The notes: generated by a model from the letters alone, not told the origin. Shown: positions 38,141 to 46,781, counted from the first letter of the stretch. The stretch: DNA of 64,000 nucleotides from Hyphomicrobiales bacterium (GCA_900472485.1 UCII01000002.1:310001-374000), one strand, 5' to 3'. Program-made: numbers and translations.

Positions 38141-38971
38141 TCAGCCTCCGGTGCGCGGGTTCAGCGCGTCGCGCAGGCCGTCGCCAAGAAGATTGAAGCC
38201 GATGGCAACGATGGCGATCGCGAGGCTCGGCCAGATCAGGATGCCGGCGCTGAGGTGCATGTATTGTCTCGCCTCCGAGACCATCAGGCCCCATTCGGTG
38301 GCGGGCGGCTGGGCGCCCAGCCCAAGGAAGCTCAGCGTCGCGAACAGCATGACGGCGAAGGAAACACGGATCGTCGTTTCCACAACGATGGGTGCCACGA
38401 CATTTGGCAGCATTTCGCGCAGGATGATGTAGCGAGAGCTTTCACCGCGGGCGATCGCCGCGCTCACGTAGTCCTGCTTGCGCACGGCAAGCGCTACGCT
38501 ACGAGTGATGCGCGCCATGCCCGGCGCGAAGGCGACGGCAACGGCGACCAGTGCGTTGATGCTGCTGGACCCGAGCAGATTGACGATCAGCAGTGCGAAC
38601 AAGAGGTTCGGGATCGCCATGATCGCGTCGATGGTGCGCATGATGAATTCGTCGGCGCGGCCGCCCAGGAAAGCGGATACCGTGCCGATGAAGGCTCCGG
38701 CAAAGGTGCCGGCAAGCGTGGCGAAGACTGCCATCGTCACGGTCGAGCGCGCACCGATCAGCAGGCGGCTCAGGATGTCGCGGCCGTACTGGTCCGTGCC
38801 GAGAAGAAAGCTGGCACTCGGCCCTTTATAACGGGCAAGTATCGACATGGCTTCCGGATCGCGTGGAGCGAGCAAGGGACCGAAGAGGACGACGATGAAG
38901 ACGAGGACGACCAGGACAAGGCCGACCGCGCCCTGCGGTGTGCGCAGCAGCCGTTTGAGAAGCTCAATCAT
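38141..38971 (-). CDS. Peptide-type ABC transporter permease, DppC/OppC type (second system)
   Basis: The product has 276 residues. LGTDQYGRDILSRLLIGAR after the first helix, the EAA loop AIARGESSRYIILREMLPN and LSFLGLGAQPPATEWG are all typical of the OppC subunit. Its start overlaps the end of the OppB-type gene by 8 nt, pointing to coupled translation. Confidence 0.93.
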   Translation of the reverse strand: MIELLKRLLRTPQGAVGLVLVVLVFIVVLFGPLLAPRDPEAMSILARYKGPSASFLLGTDQYGRDILSRLLIGARSTVTMAVFATLAGTFAGAFIGTVSAFLGGRADEFIMRTIDAIMAIPNLLFALLIVNLLGSSSINALVAVAVAFAPGMARITRSVALAVRKQDYVSAAIARGESSRYIILREMLPNVVAPIVVETTIRVSFAVMLFATLSFLGLGAQPPATEWGLMVSEARQYMHLSAGILIWPSLAIAIVAIGFNLLGDGLRDALNPRTGG

Positions 38972-39911
38972 ACTGGATCCTCTTGTCGAGCCATGCGTAG
39001 AGAATGTCGGCGGCGAAATTGACGATGGAATAGGTTGCCGCCATGAGCAGCACGCCGGCCTGGATTGCCGGTAGGTCGCGCGTCTGGATGGCGACGATCA
39101 ACTGCCTGCCGATGCCGGGAAGGGCGAAGATTTCTTCGACGACGATGATGCCGCCCAGCAGATAGCCGACATCGAGCGCGACGACGGTGATTGTTGGCAG
39201 CAGGGCGTTGCGCAACGCATGACCGAACAGCACTCTTGACGTGGAAAGACCCTTGAGCCGCGCCGCACGGATGTAGTCGGTATGCAGCACGTCGACGAGT
39301 TCGGAACGCACCATGCGGGAGACATGCGCGATGAGGATGATCGACACCACGCAGACCGGTAATATCAAGTGGGCAAGACCGTCGAGAAAGTTCTCGGTCA
39401 GCGGCACATAACCGGTCGGCGGCAAAAGCTTCGCCCAATCGGCGACGAAGAGCACGGCAAGTGTCGCTGTCACGAATTCCGGCAGCGATACGCCGGCATA
39501 GGAGATGAGGCTGACGATCATGTCGGCGAGCTTGCCGCGGCGGATCGCTGCAAGCACACCGAGCGGTATGGCAAGCACGAGCATCAGGGCGATGGATAGG
39601 ACGGCGAGGAGAAGCGAACGGCCGAGAGCCTGGAGCATGGCTGGTCCGACAGGCTGACCGGTGCGCAGCGACTGGCCGAAATCACCATGCAGAATGCCGC
39701 CCAGCCAGTGCAGATATTGCAGCCAGATGGGATCGTTCAACCCCATCTGCTGGCGCAGCGCCTCGAGCGCCTGATCGGTGGCGTTCTCTCCCAGCATCAT
39801 CACGGCGGCATCCGCCGGCAGGACCTGGGTAATCGCGAAGACGACGAGCGACACGATGAAGAGCGTGTAGACGATCATCAAAAGCCGCTTCAGAAGATAA
39901 TTCGGTGACAA
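38964..39911 (-). CDS. Peptide-type ABC transporter permease, DppB/OppB type (second system)
   Basis: The product has 315 residues. An N-terminal LLKRLLMIVYTLFIVSLVVF helix, LPADAA, and the EAA loop ARLKGLSTSRVLFGHALRNA are characteristic. TTG at 39911 is taken as the start, with GGGAATGG upstream; an inner ATG at residue 12 would cut into the first helix. It is 118 nt downstream of the binding-protein gene, with a stem-loop between. Confidence 0.92.
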   Translation of the reverse strand: MSPNYLLKRLLMIVYTLFIVSLVVFAITQVLPADAAVMMLGENATDQALEALRQQMGLNDPIWLQYLHWLGGILHGDFGQSLRTGQPVGPAMLQALGRSLLLAVLSIALMLVLAIPLGVLAAIRRGKLADMIVSLISYAGVSLPEFVTATLAVLFVADWAKLLPPTGYVPLTENFLDGLAHLILPVCVVSIILIAHVSRMVRSELVDVLHTDYIRAARLKGLSTSRVLFGHALRNALLPTITVVALDVGYLLGGIIVVEEIFALPGIGRQLIVAIQTRDLPAIQAGVLLMAATYSIVNFAADILYAWLDKRIQYD

Positions 39912-39979
39912 GGGCCATTCCCTGGCTTAGGAGCGACCAGTCGTGCGAAGGCGCGCGACGGTCTTCTTGCTACGGGATA

Positions 39980-40007
39980 CGTCGCGAAGGTCGTTGGCTT
40001 CGCGACG
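39980..40007 (-). other. Intercistronic stem-loop downstream of second peptide binding-protein gene
   Basis: Perfect 10-bp stem (CGTCGCGAAG at 39980-39989 with its complement at 39998-40007) and an 8-nt loop, between binding-protein stop and permease start. It has the same position as the stem-loop at 5577-5618 in the sugar operon. Confidence 0.6.
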
Positions 40008-40029
40008 CTCATTCGGCTCGTAGGTACTA

Positions 40030-41580
40030 TCAGCTCCGCTTCGGCGCCTTGTCCGTCAAGGACACGTAATCGAGGCGGAAGACGGATGCGCGCGGATGAA
40101 CCTCGAAGCCGGCGACCCAATCCCGCTTGGCGGCGAGAACATCGAAGAAGACCGGGATGATGGAGGGAACGTCCTCGTTCATCAGCTTCTGCGCCTCCGC
40201 ATAGAGCTCCTTGCGCTTGGCTTCGTCGGTAATGCCGCGGGCCTCGTTGACGACCTTGTCGAAGGCGGCGTTGTTCCAGCGCGTTTCATTCCAGGCGGCA
40301 TCGGAGGTGTAGAGCAGCTTGAAGATCGCGTCCGCCGTCGGCTGCATGTTGTAGAAGCCGACATAGAAGCTGCCCTTCTTCCACACTTGTTCCAGATAGG
40401 TCGCGTGCGGCATCGTCTGGACGTTGATGTTGATGCCGGCTTCCTTCGCCATCTCGCGCAAGGCGACGGCGAGCTGGGTGCGCTGGCTCGGTTTGTCCGA
40501 TGCAATCAGTGTCGCCTCGAAACCATTCGGATAGCCTGCCTCGGCAAGCAGCTTCTTGGCTTCCTCGATATTGGCCTGGCGCAGCGGCAGGTCGGCGTAG
40601 AAGCGATAGGAGGAATTGAGGGCGGTGTCGTTGCCCGGCGTGCCGAAACCCTCAGTGACGAAATCGACCATCGCCTGCCGGTCGACGGTGAGCGCCAGCG
40701 CGCGGCGCACGCGCGCGTCGTTGAAGGGCTTGGTGTCGCAGCCGAAATTGATGTTGCAGAACTGGCCCGACGGCACGCGCAGCGGATTGACGCCTTGGGC
40801 ATCCTTCATCCGCAGATATTCGGTCGGCTGCACGGTCGAAATGATGTCGATATCGCCGGCAAGCAGGGCTGAGGTCTGCGCCGAGGTATCCGGAAAGACC
40901 TGGATTTCGACGCGATCGAGATAGGGGCGCTTCGGGTCGTAATAATCGGGGTTGCGCTCGACGACGATCAGGCGGTCGGGTTCATAGGAGACAAGTTTGA
41001 ACGGGCCGGTGCCAACGGCTGTCGTCGACAGCTTCTTGAAATCGCCTGTGGCGATGGAGGCTGGGATGATGCGTGCGACCGTGTAGGCTGTCGCCACGGG
41101 GAAGTCGGCGTAAGGGGTCGAAAGCTTGAAGACGGCCGTCAGCGGATCGGTTGCAATTACATCGGCGATCGGGCCGACATTGTGGAGTGCCGGCGAAGCG
41201 TTCTTCGGATCGAGGATTGCCTTGAAGCTCTGGACGACATCGTTGGCGGTCAGCGGCGACCCGTCATGGAACTTGACGCCGCTGCGAAGCTTGAATGTCC
41301 ATTCCGTCAGCGCATCATTGGCGCTCCAGCTTTCGGCAAGATCCGGCTCGATCGACATATCGACCTTCAGCCGGGTCAGATTGCTGTAGAGCAGCTCGGT
41401 GACCATATATTCCGGGTTGACGCGCGTCAGCAGCGGATGGATCACGCTTGCGGCCTGATCGACGGAAATACGCAATGTGCCGCCCTTGGCTGGAGCGGCG
41501 GCTTGAGCAAAGCCGATAGCAGGCATTGCCAGGATGGCGGCGGTGCTCGCCAGGAAATGACGTCGGTTCAGCTTCAGCAT
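40030..41580 (-). CDS. Peptide-type ABC transporter substrate-binding protein (family 5), likely Tat-exported
   Basis: The product has 516 residues. NRRHFLAS directly after the start followed by AAILAMPAIGFAQA is a twin-arginine signal with a likely cut after FAQA. LRSGVKFHDGSPLTANDVVQSF is the family 5 signature. It lies 12 nt downstream of an M20 hydrolase gene and upstream of its permeases. Operons that mix family 5 importers with M20/M24 hydrolases usually handle peptides or acylated amino acids; the ligand here is not readable. Confidence 0.93.
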   Translation of the reverse strand: MLKLNRRHFLASTAAILAMPAIGFAQAAAPAKGGTLRISVDQAASVIHPLLTRVNPEYMVTELLYSNLTRLKVDMSIEPDLAESWSANDALTEWTFKLRSGVKFHDGSPLTANDVVQSFKAILDPKNASPALHNVGPIADVIATDPLTAVFKLSTPYADFPVATAYTVARIIPASIATGDFKKLSTTAVGTGPFKLVSYEPDRLIVVERNPDYYDPKRPYLDRVEIQVFPDTSAQTSALLAGDIDIISTVQPTEYLRMKDAQGVNPLRVPSGQFCNINFGCDTKPFNDARVRRALALTVDRQAMVDFVTEGFGTPGNDTALNSSYRFYADLPLRQANIEEAKKLLAEAGYPNGFEATLIASDKPSQRTQLAVALREMAKEAGININVQTMPHATYLEQVWKKGSFYVGFYNMQPTADAIFKLLYTSDAAWNETRWNNAAFDKVVNEARGITDEAKRKELYAEAQKLMNEDVPSIIPVFFDVLAAKRDWVAGFEVHPRASVFRLDYVSLTDKAPKRS

Positions 41581-41592
41581 TGCAATGTTCCC

Positions 41593-42915
41593 TTATTTTG
41601 ATGGCGCGTGTTCTGGAATGAGGCCGGTCGCAAAGTCGCGGGCGAGATAGGCAAGGATGCTCTGTGCCAGCGCGACGATATCCGTGGTCGTCGTATGTTC
41701 GTCGGGACTATGGATGCAGCTTTCCGGACGTCCAAGGCCGCCGAGCAGGACTTCCTGCATGACGCCCGTCTGCTGCACGTAGCCGAAGTCCGAGCAGCTT
41801 GCCGCACCCCATTTGCTGAAATCGGAATCCTGATAGCCGAAGCCGAGGCTGAGAGCCTTCTGCCAGCGCGGCCAATGCGGACCGTCCGGATCCGAGGTCG
41901 GGATGAGATGGCCGACAAGATCGATTTCGACGCGCAGCTCGGGCGATTTCGCCATGACGGTGCGCACGAGCTCTTCGATCTCAGCCCTTGCCGTTTCGTA
42001 ACTCTCCTCGGGCGCGTAACGGCGGCTGACGAGGATCTTCAGCTCCGCGGGAACCTGTCCTCCCGACGTACCGCCATTGACGGCGGCGATGGAAAGCTGT
42101 GGCCGCAGCGGTCCGCTCGCATGCGGCGGCGCCGGCAAGGCGGATGCGAAGGCGGCCACCTGCGGCTTCAAGGCATGCAAGGCATTCAGAAGAGGAAGGG
42201 CTCCGTCCATGGCGTTGATGCCCGAGCCGGTGCGGTTGCCTTCGCCCGCGTGAACGGCGTGACCGCGAATAGTGATCTGAAGATTGAAGACGCCGAAGCA
42301 GCCCGCCCAGATGCGCGGTGCCGCCGAACCGTTGAAATTGACGATATGTCCCTTGAGCATGCCTTGCTCGGCAAGATATCGGACCCCGGGATAGAGGCCG
42401 CCTTCCTCATCGGTGCAAAGGAGCAGCATCGGATCGTAGGCGAGCTCGACATCACAGGCATCGGCGGCACGCAACGCAAGCAGCGTCGCCGCAATAGTGC
42501 CTTTCATGTCCGCAGCTCCAAGCCCGACGAGGCGCTCGCCTTCGCGTCGCAGACATAGCGGATCCTGTTGCCAGGCAGGAGCGGCCGGAACCGTGTCGAC
42601 ATGGTAGTACAGCCCGCAAACCGGCTTGTAGCCGGATCGCTCGGCAATGAGATTAACCCGCGTCCCTTGGGCCGGACCATTGCTGACTCGCCACAGCTCT
42701 TCCGGCACGACAACCTGCCGGCAATGAAAGCCCATGGGCTCCAGCAGGCTCGACATCAGCGCCGCAAAAGCCGGATAGCCGTCGCCGGGCGGAAAAGAGG
42801 TATCGATCGCGACCATCCGCGCGAGGTCGCCGACAGCGCTTTCGACGTTCTCTTCAATGAGTTTCAAGGCGCTTGCAAATGGCTCCTCGAAGGATGACAA
42901 GATTTGATTGCGCAT
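41593..42915 (-). CDS. M20 family hydrolase (ArgE/DapE-type), intact active site
   Basis: The product has 440 residues. YYHVDTVPA, GAADMKGTIA and CTDEEGGLYPG give the first His-Asp, the bridging Asp and the Glu-Glu pair. The last His is in SPDEHTTTTD. The fold includes the usual dimerisation domain with GHAVHAGEGNR. It is the first gene of the seven-gene transporter operon and is divergent from the GntR gene. It probably removes an acyl group or cleaves a dipeptide-like bond of the imported compound. Confidence 0.9.
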   Translation of the reverse strand: MRNQILSSFEEPFASALKLIEENVESAVGDLARMVAIDTSFPPGDGYPAFAALMSSLLEPMGFHCRQVVVPEELWRVSNGPAQGTRVNLIAERSGYKPVCGLYYHVDTVPAAPAWQQDPLCLRREGERLVGLGAADMKGTIAATLLALRAADACDVELAYDPMLLLCTDEEGGLYPGVRYLAEQGMLKGHIVNFNGSAAPRIWAGCFGVFNLQITIRGHAVHAGEGNRTGSGINAMDGALPLLNALHALKPQVAAFASALPAPPHASGPLRPQLSIAAVNGGTSGGQVPAELKILVSRRYAPEESYETARAEIEELVRTVMAKSPELRVEIDLVGHLIPTSDPDGPHWPRWQKALSLGFGYQDSDFSKWGAASCSDFGYVQQTGVMQEVLLGGLGRPESCIHSPDEHTTTTDIVALAQSILAYLARDFATGLIPEHAPSK

Positions 42916-42976
42916 GCTCGAATTCCGGAAAAGACGCGCAGGAACACATGGAGGCTCTGCACTCGTATTTATATAA

Positions 42977-42986
42977 ACTATATAGT
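42977..42986. promoter_or_regulatory. Possible operator palindrome in GntR/M20 divergent promoter
   Basis: ACTATATAGT is a perfect 10-bp palindrome inside an AT-rich stretch (42967-42990) between the divergent M20-led operon and the GntR gene. It is short and may be part of a promoter, so assignment is tentative. Confidence 0.3.
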
Positions 42987-43037
42987 AATGATGCTGCCGC
43001 TAAGGCTTCGAGTCAACTCCAAATAAGAGGCAAATAA

Positions 43038-43802
43038 TTGCGCGAAATGCCCAAATTTTCAGCAGATGTGCCGCGTGCATCCGAGCTCTCCGTTCCGCTC
43101 TACGAAGTCGTGAAACGTCAGATCACGGAAGCGATCATGATGGGTAAATGGTCGGCAGGGACCGTGCTGCCGAGCGAGATCGCGCTGTCGCAAAAGTTTG
43201 GAGTCGCTGTCGGTACGATCAGGCGTGCCCTGCAGGACCTGACCAATGAAGGCCTGCTCAGCCGCCGGCGCAAGACAGGGACCGTTGTCACCGGTCGCAC
43301 GCCGCAGCACAGCCTGCGCTTTTTCTTCCAGTATTTTCGTCTGCATGGGCTCGACGGTTCGCTGCAAAACTCGACTTCCGACATTCTTTCGCTGAAACGC
43401 CGCGTGGCGAACGAACAGGAGCGGGTGGGACTGCGGCTTGACGATGCGGCCGAAGTCATCTCGATTCACCGGCTGCGCAGCGTCGGAGGTAAACCGGTCA
43501 TGCATGAAGTCATGGCACTTCCGGCAAACATGCTGCCGGAGTTTCCCGACAAGAAGGAGGAGATTCCCTCCCTTCTTTATCTCTTCCTTCTCGATCGCTA
43601 TGGGATTCGCATTTCCGCCGTGCGAGAGCAGATTGCCGCCGATATGGCGACAGAGGAGGATTGCCGACTGTTGCAGTTGAGCATGCCCAGCGCCGTGCTG
43701 ACGATCGACGAAGTGGCCTATGATCAATCCGCGGTTCCGGTTCTCGTCGCAAAACATCGTGCGACGACCAGAAGCCATCGCTATGTGCACGAAGTTCAAT
43801 AG
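43038..43802 (+). CDS. GntR family regulator, HutC type (UTRA domain)
   Basis: The product has 254 residues. An N-terminal winged helix (VPLYEVVKRQITEAIMMGKW...LPSEIALSQKFGVAVGTIRRAL) precedes a UTRA effector domain with IHRLRSVGGKPVMHEVMALP. The start is TTG at 43038, with AGAGG 7 nt upstream; an ATG at 43047 is the alternative. It is divergent from the operon at 34111-42915, the most likely target. HutC-type regulators sense small organic molecules, usually the imported substrate or an intermediate. Confidence 0.92.
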   Translation: MREMPKFSADVPRASELSVPLYEVVKRQITEAIMMGKWSAGTVLPSEIALSQKFGVAVGTIRRALQDLTNEGLLSRRRKTGTVVTGRTPQHSLRFFFQYFRLHGLDGSLQNSTSDILSLKRRVANEQERVGLRLDDAAEVISIHRLRSVGGKPVMHEVMALPANMLPEFPDKKEEIPSLLYLFLLDRYGIRISAVREQIAADMATEEDCRLLQLSMPSAVLTIDEVAYDQSAVPVLVAKHRATTRSHRYVHEVQ

Positions 43803-43819
43803 CGGGCAAAAGACACAGC

Positions 43820-43842
43820 TCTTCGGCGCCTTAATCCGAAGA
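43820..43842 (+). terminator. Hairpin after GntR gene
   Basis: TCTTCGG and CCGAAGA pair across a 9-nt loop, 17 nt past the stop. No T-run follows, so its strength is doubtful. Confidence 0.35.
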
Positions 43843-43923
43843 CGAGCCATGCTATCTCGCTGCTAGTTGCGTCTGCCATCTGCGTGGAATCGGCTCATTG
43901 GCTCGAAGTGCAAATGTCCAATC

Positions 43924-43968
43924 TTGTCTTTAAGCTTTAAAATGCTATATGTAGGTATGTGCCTACAT
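43924..43968 (+). promoter_or_regulatory. Toxin-antitoxin promoter with autoregulatory palindrome
   Basis: A TTGTCT -35 (43924-43929), 16-nt spacer and TATATG -10 (43946-43951) precede the antitoxin gene. ATGTAGG-tatgtg-CCTACAT (43949-43968) overlaps the -10 and the transcription start region. Such placement is typical for repression by the antitoxin-toxin complex. Confidence 0.6.
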
Positions 43969-43979
43969 GGAGGTGTTCT

Positions 43980-44234
43980 ATGCCCATCACAAGCCTGTCC
44001 AGTCGTGAACTCAATCATGATGTGAGCAGGGCAAAGAAAGCGGCGCAAGATGGCCCGGTCATTATCACCGATCGTGGGAAGCCATCTCATGTGTTGATGA
44101 CTTATGGCGAATTCGAGCGTCTCACCGGTAAGCGCCGCAATCTTGTCGACGCTCTTTCCATGCCTGATCTGTCGGATATTGAATTTGACACTCCTCGTAT
44201 TGAGATCGTCCCTCGCGGGATCGATCTCTCTTGA
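43980..44234 (+). CDS. Type II antitoxin, Phd/YefM family
   Basis: The product has 84 residues. The N-terminal DNA-binding part has SSRELNHDVSRAKKAA, then GPVIITDRGKPSHVLMTYGEFERL, the defining Phd/YefM strand. The C-terminal tail (NLVDALSMPDLSDIEF...) is the kind that wraps and neutralises a PIN toxin. The ATG at 43980 has a strong GGAGG 7 nt upstream. The stop overlaps the toxin's TTG start, so the two are co-translated. Confidence 0.92.
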   Translation: MPITSLSSRELNHDVSRAKKAAQDGPVIITDRGKPSHVLMTYGEFERLTGKRRNLVDALSMPDLSDIEFDTPRIEIVPRGIDLS

Positions 44235-44665
44235 AATATCTGCTGGACACTAACGTTGTATCCGAATTGCGGAAGATCGGTGACGGGAAGGCCGATGCGA
44301 ATGTGGTTGCCTGGGCGAGAATACAAGATACAACCGACCTGTGCATTTCTGCGATAACGATCTTGGAGCTGGAACGAGGAATACTCAGCGTGCAGCGTCG
44401 AGACCCGGCTCAGGGGGCCCGCCTGCGTTCCTGGTTGGAGAATCACCTAAGACCAGCATTTGCCGGCCGCATCTTGTCGGTCGATGATGCGATTGCGACA
44501 CGCTGCGCACATCTTCATATTCCTGACCGGCGCAATGAAGCTGATGCCCTGATCGCCGCGACTGCGCTCGTTCACGGCTTGAGCGTTGTGACACGCAATG
44601 TTCGGGATTTCGAGGGCGCCGGCGTCGTCGTGGTGGATCCCTGGCAAGATCGACCGGAGCGATGA
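44231..44665 (+). CDS. vapC: Type II toxin, PIN-domain ribonuclease (VapC family)
   Basis: The product has 144 residues. The PIN acidic residues are present: Asp in YLLDTNVVSE, Glu in ITILELERG, Asp in RRNEADALIAA and Asp in TRNVRDF. This is the FitB-like group usually paired with Phd-type antitoxins, and it cleaves specific RNAs when free. The start is TTG at 44231, overlapping the antitoxin stop, which would keep toxin yield low. Confidence 0.93.
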   Translation: MKYLLDTNVVSELRKIGDGKADANVVAWARIQDTTDLCISAITILELERGILSVQRRDPAQGARLRSWLENHLRPAFAGRILSVDDAIATRCAHLHIPDRRNEADALIAATALVHGLSVVTRNVRDFEGAGVVVVDPWQDRPER

Positions 44666-45042
44666 GCTTTCGCCGGTCAATTTGTTGACGTGACCGCATT
44701 CGATCGAGGTGGCGAGCCGCGCCAATCGTCGGCATCATGATCGATTCGACCTCATCGATGGCAGGTTCTGCCTGCCGATCACTTTCAGAGATTTGTCGCA
44801 GCGTCCTGCTGCCTCTTCTGCCCGGGCGGCAGAATAACGTCCGTTCTTCTTGTATCACTTGCGGCTCACTGGGCGAGTTCCCCAATGATATAGAGTTAAT
44901 GGTTGTAATGAAGTTTGGCTTGATTACAGCATAGCGATAGTGTGACTAGGTGCGGGGCTATGAAAATCTCGGGGCGTCCTTACGGATTTATTTTATGTTG
45001 GGAATGTGATAGCTGACATATATTAAGGCTGCGAGAGTGAGA
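44666..45042. other. Intergenic stretch, no gene seen
   Basis: After the toxin gene, both strands have only short frames without ribosome sites or recognisable similarity. The last 150 bases become AT-rich, as expected for a promoter in front of the small gene at 45043. Confidence 0.5.
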
Positions 45043-45243
45043 ATGGTAGAATTCAAATTTAGTGAACCACCTGTAGGAAACAGTGCTGACGACATTTCAA
45101 GCGAGTGCCAACGCCAATTGCAGCCTATCATTGGTGAAATCGTTCGGGCTGCGGCTGCAGCCGGATGGAATCAAAAAGATGTTCTTCTGGCGATGGTGGA
45201 CGTCGCCTGGGACCTATATGAAAAGCGCCGAGGCGATCTTTAG
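45043..45243 (+). CDS. Small hypothetical protein
   Basis: The product has 66 residues. It is acidic at the start, then forms a predicted amphipathic helical segment (QPIIGEIVRAAAAAGWNQKDVLLAMVDVAW) and ends KRRGDL. GAGAGTGAG lies just upstream of the ATG, and the upstream DNA is AT-rich. I have an impression that similar small proteins occur in other Rhizobium genomes but cannot name a family or function. It stands alone between the toxin-antitoxin pair and the AraC gene. Confidence 0.6.
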   Translation: MVEFKFSEPPVGNSADDISSECQRQLQPIIGEIVRAAAAAGWNQKDVLLAMVDVAWDLYEKRRGDL

Positions 45244-45554
45244 CGGTCACGGCGGCCCGACAATCGGTTTTTCTACTTCGCCGCGAATTAAGATTTAGCC
45301 CGATAGCAACCATCTATCGAAGTGCGTGGGATATATTTGTCCGTGCTAAGATTGACGGGTTTTTACCGCGTCATTCTTTCTTTACCATATGCATATCTCC
45401 CCTTCCAAACTCTGTAATTTATACTATTTAATCGCCCTATTAGCTGGCTGCAGCGTCGAGTTGGCAGTGTTGGGAAACTGGGATCTCAAGCGAATTTGGG
45501 GTCAGGTCTGCTTGTTTGCATTTACAGGATTTCGTTCGGGCGGGGCGATGAAGA
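45244..45554. other. AT-rich intergenic stretch, no gene seen
   Basis: This region is clearly richer in A and T than the neighbouring genes and probably holds the promoter of the AraC gene. A 60-codon frame at 45389-45571 lacks a ribosome site and overlaps the AraC start, so it was not called. Confidence 0.5.
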
Positions 45555-46439
45555 ATGAACTATGCGGGTGAGGCTCGGGAACGGGCCGATCGATATGTAT
45601 TTGATATAATTCCTGAAAGTTCAGGCCCTAGGAAGGCCACCGCGCGCGGGAGCGTCATAAACTCCGTTCGCAATCCCGGATCGCAGACCTGGATTGCAAA
45701 GGAGCATGCGGTGGCAGTCGTATTGGCTCCCTCGCGTGGCTTGCGAGCCTCTCTCGGCAGCGACCGGATCACGCAATACGATGCGCCGCTTGGCGGTCTG
45801 GTGGTCAATCCCACCGGTATGGATAGCACCCTTGCTTGGTCGGAAACCAGGACAAATCTTGTTGTCGCTATTCCTCCTGACGTTCTGGCCGAACTGGCGC
45901 TGCAGGAGTTCGATCTTGGCAATGTAGAACTTCTGCCGCCGGCTTTCGGCACCGTCGATCCTATCGCCCTCGGCATAGCGCAGAGGATTTCCGTCGAGCT
46001 AACCGGGAGGGCAACTCCGAATGAACTCTATCTGGATTCATTGGTTACGTTGTTCAGTACCCATCTTCTCCGTACCTATGCAAACAATATGAAACAGATT
46101 CCGTCGCCCAGGGGAGGGCTCTCCGCCAAAAGCGCTCGACGCGTGGAAGAGTATCTTCGCGAACGTTTCACCGAAAAGGTTCACGTCGCCGAGCTTGCGG
46201 CGGTCGCTGGCATTTCGCCCAATCATTTCATCGTGAGATTCGCCAAGACCTTTGGCATGCCTCCACACCGGTATCTGATAAATCTGCGCCTGGATCTTGC
46301 GGAAAAATTGCTGACCGAGGGCGAAATCGCGATTGCGGAAATCGCCTACATTTCAGGTTTTTCGGATCAAAGCCATCTGGCGACCACCATGAAGAGATAC
46401 CGGGGACGGACGCCGACAGAGCTTCGATATATGCGATAA
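45555..46439 (+). CDS. AraC family transcriptional regulator
   Basis: The product has 294 residues. The last 100 carry both helix-turn-helix units: VAELAAVAGISPNHFIVRFAKTFGMPPHRYL, then EIAYISGFSDQSHLATTMKRYRG. The N-terminal 180 residues form a sensor-like domain without a clear cupin motif. The ATG at 45555 was chosen since the frame is closed just upstream. It lies directly before the adhesin locus in the same direction, and a pair of direct repeats suited to an AraC dimer lies between (46691-46727), so it is the likely activator of that locus. Confidence 0.9.
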   Translation: MNYAGEARERADRYVFDIIPESSGPRKATARGSVINSVRNPGSQTWIAKEHAVAVVLAPSRGLRASLGSDRITQYDAPLGGLVVNPTGMDSTLAWSETRTNLVVAIPPDVLAELALQEFDLGNVELLPPAFGTVDPIALGIAQRISVELTGRATPNELYLDSLVTLFSTHLLRTYANNMKQIPSPRGGLSAKSARRVEEYLRERFTEKVHVAELAAVAGISPNHFIVRFAKTFGMPPHRYLINLRLDLAEKLLTEGEIAIAEIAYISGFSDQSHLATTMKRYRGRTPTELRYMR

Positions 46440-46690
46440 CGGCACGGGCCTGAGCGCAAGCCCGGGTTCGTCCCAAGCCAATTCCAATATTCCGAGACCC
46501 ATGATTTTCCGCGCGTCAGCCGAGAGGTGCTGGCGGCGATGGGGTGTTTTCCGCTCATGCGGCAGAAGAGATTTTTCGGAATGGAAAGAACCACTTGCCG
46601 CCGATCGTCCAGCGGTCCGCATATTCATGCGCAACAGCCTTAGGTTAAGTGTGGCAAAGTGGCTACACCTGCAACCGGCTAAGCAAAAAA

Positions 46691-46727
46691 CCGTAGTTTT
46701 CTAAAAAAAATCCGGAATTTTCTAAAA
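46691..46727 (+). promoter_or_regulatory. Two 16-bp direct repeats with 21-bp period upstream of adhesin operon
   Basis: CCGTAGTTTTCTAAAA (46691-46706) and CCGGAATTTTCTAAAA (46712-46727) match at 14 of 16 positions and start exactly 21 bp apart, two helical turns. A TTGCAC -35-like element follows at 46733-46738. AraC-type activators are known to bind tandem direct half-sites with about this spacing next to the -35. The rest of the 342-bp stretch from 46440 to 46781 holds no convincing gene. Confidence 0.6.
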
Positions 46728-46781
46728 TACGGTTGCACTGAAATAAGGCCATGTTCCCGATTGGTAATCATCCGGTGCTCC

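Noticed and set aside
44385..44885. Minus-strand frame over the toxin 3' end, considered as a transposase or integrase remnant
   Set aside because: No catalytic motif or terminal repeats; mostly antisense to the PIN toxin gene.
45389..45571. 60-codon open frame before the AraC gene
   Set aside because: No ribosome site and overlaps the AraC start; lies in AT-rich promoter-like DNA.
46501..46704. 67-codon open frame between the AraC and adhesin genes
   Set aside because: No ribosome site, ends inside the AT-rich regulatory repeats, and shows unlikely amino-acid composition.
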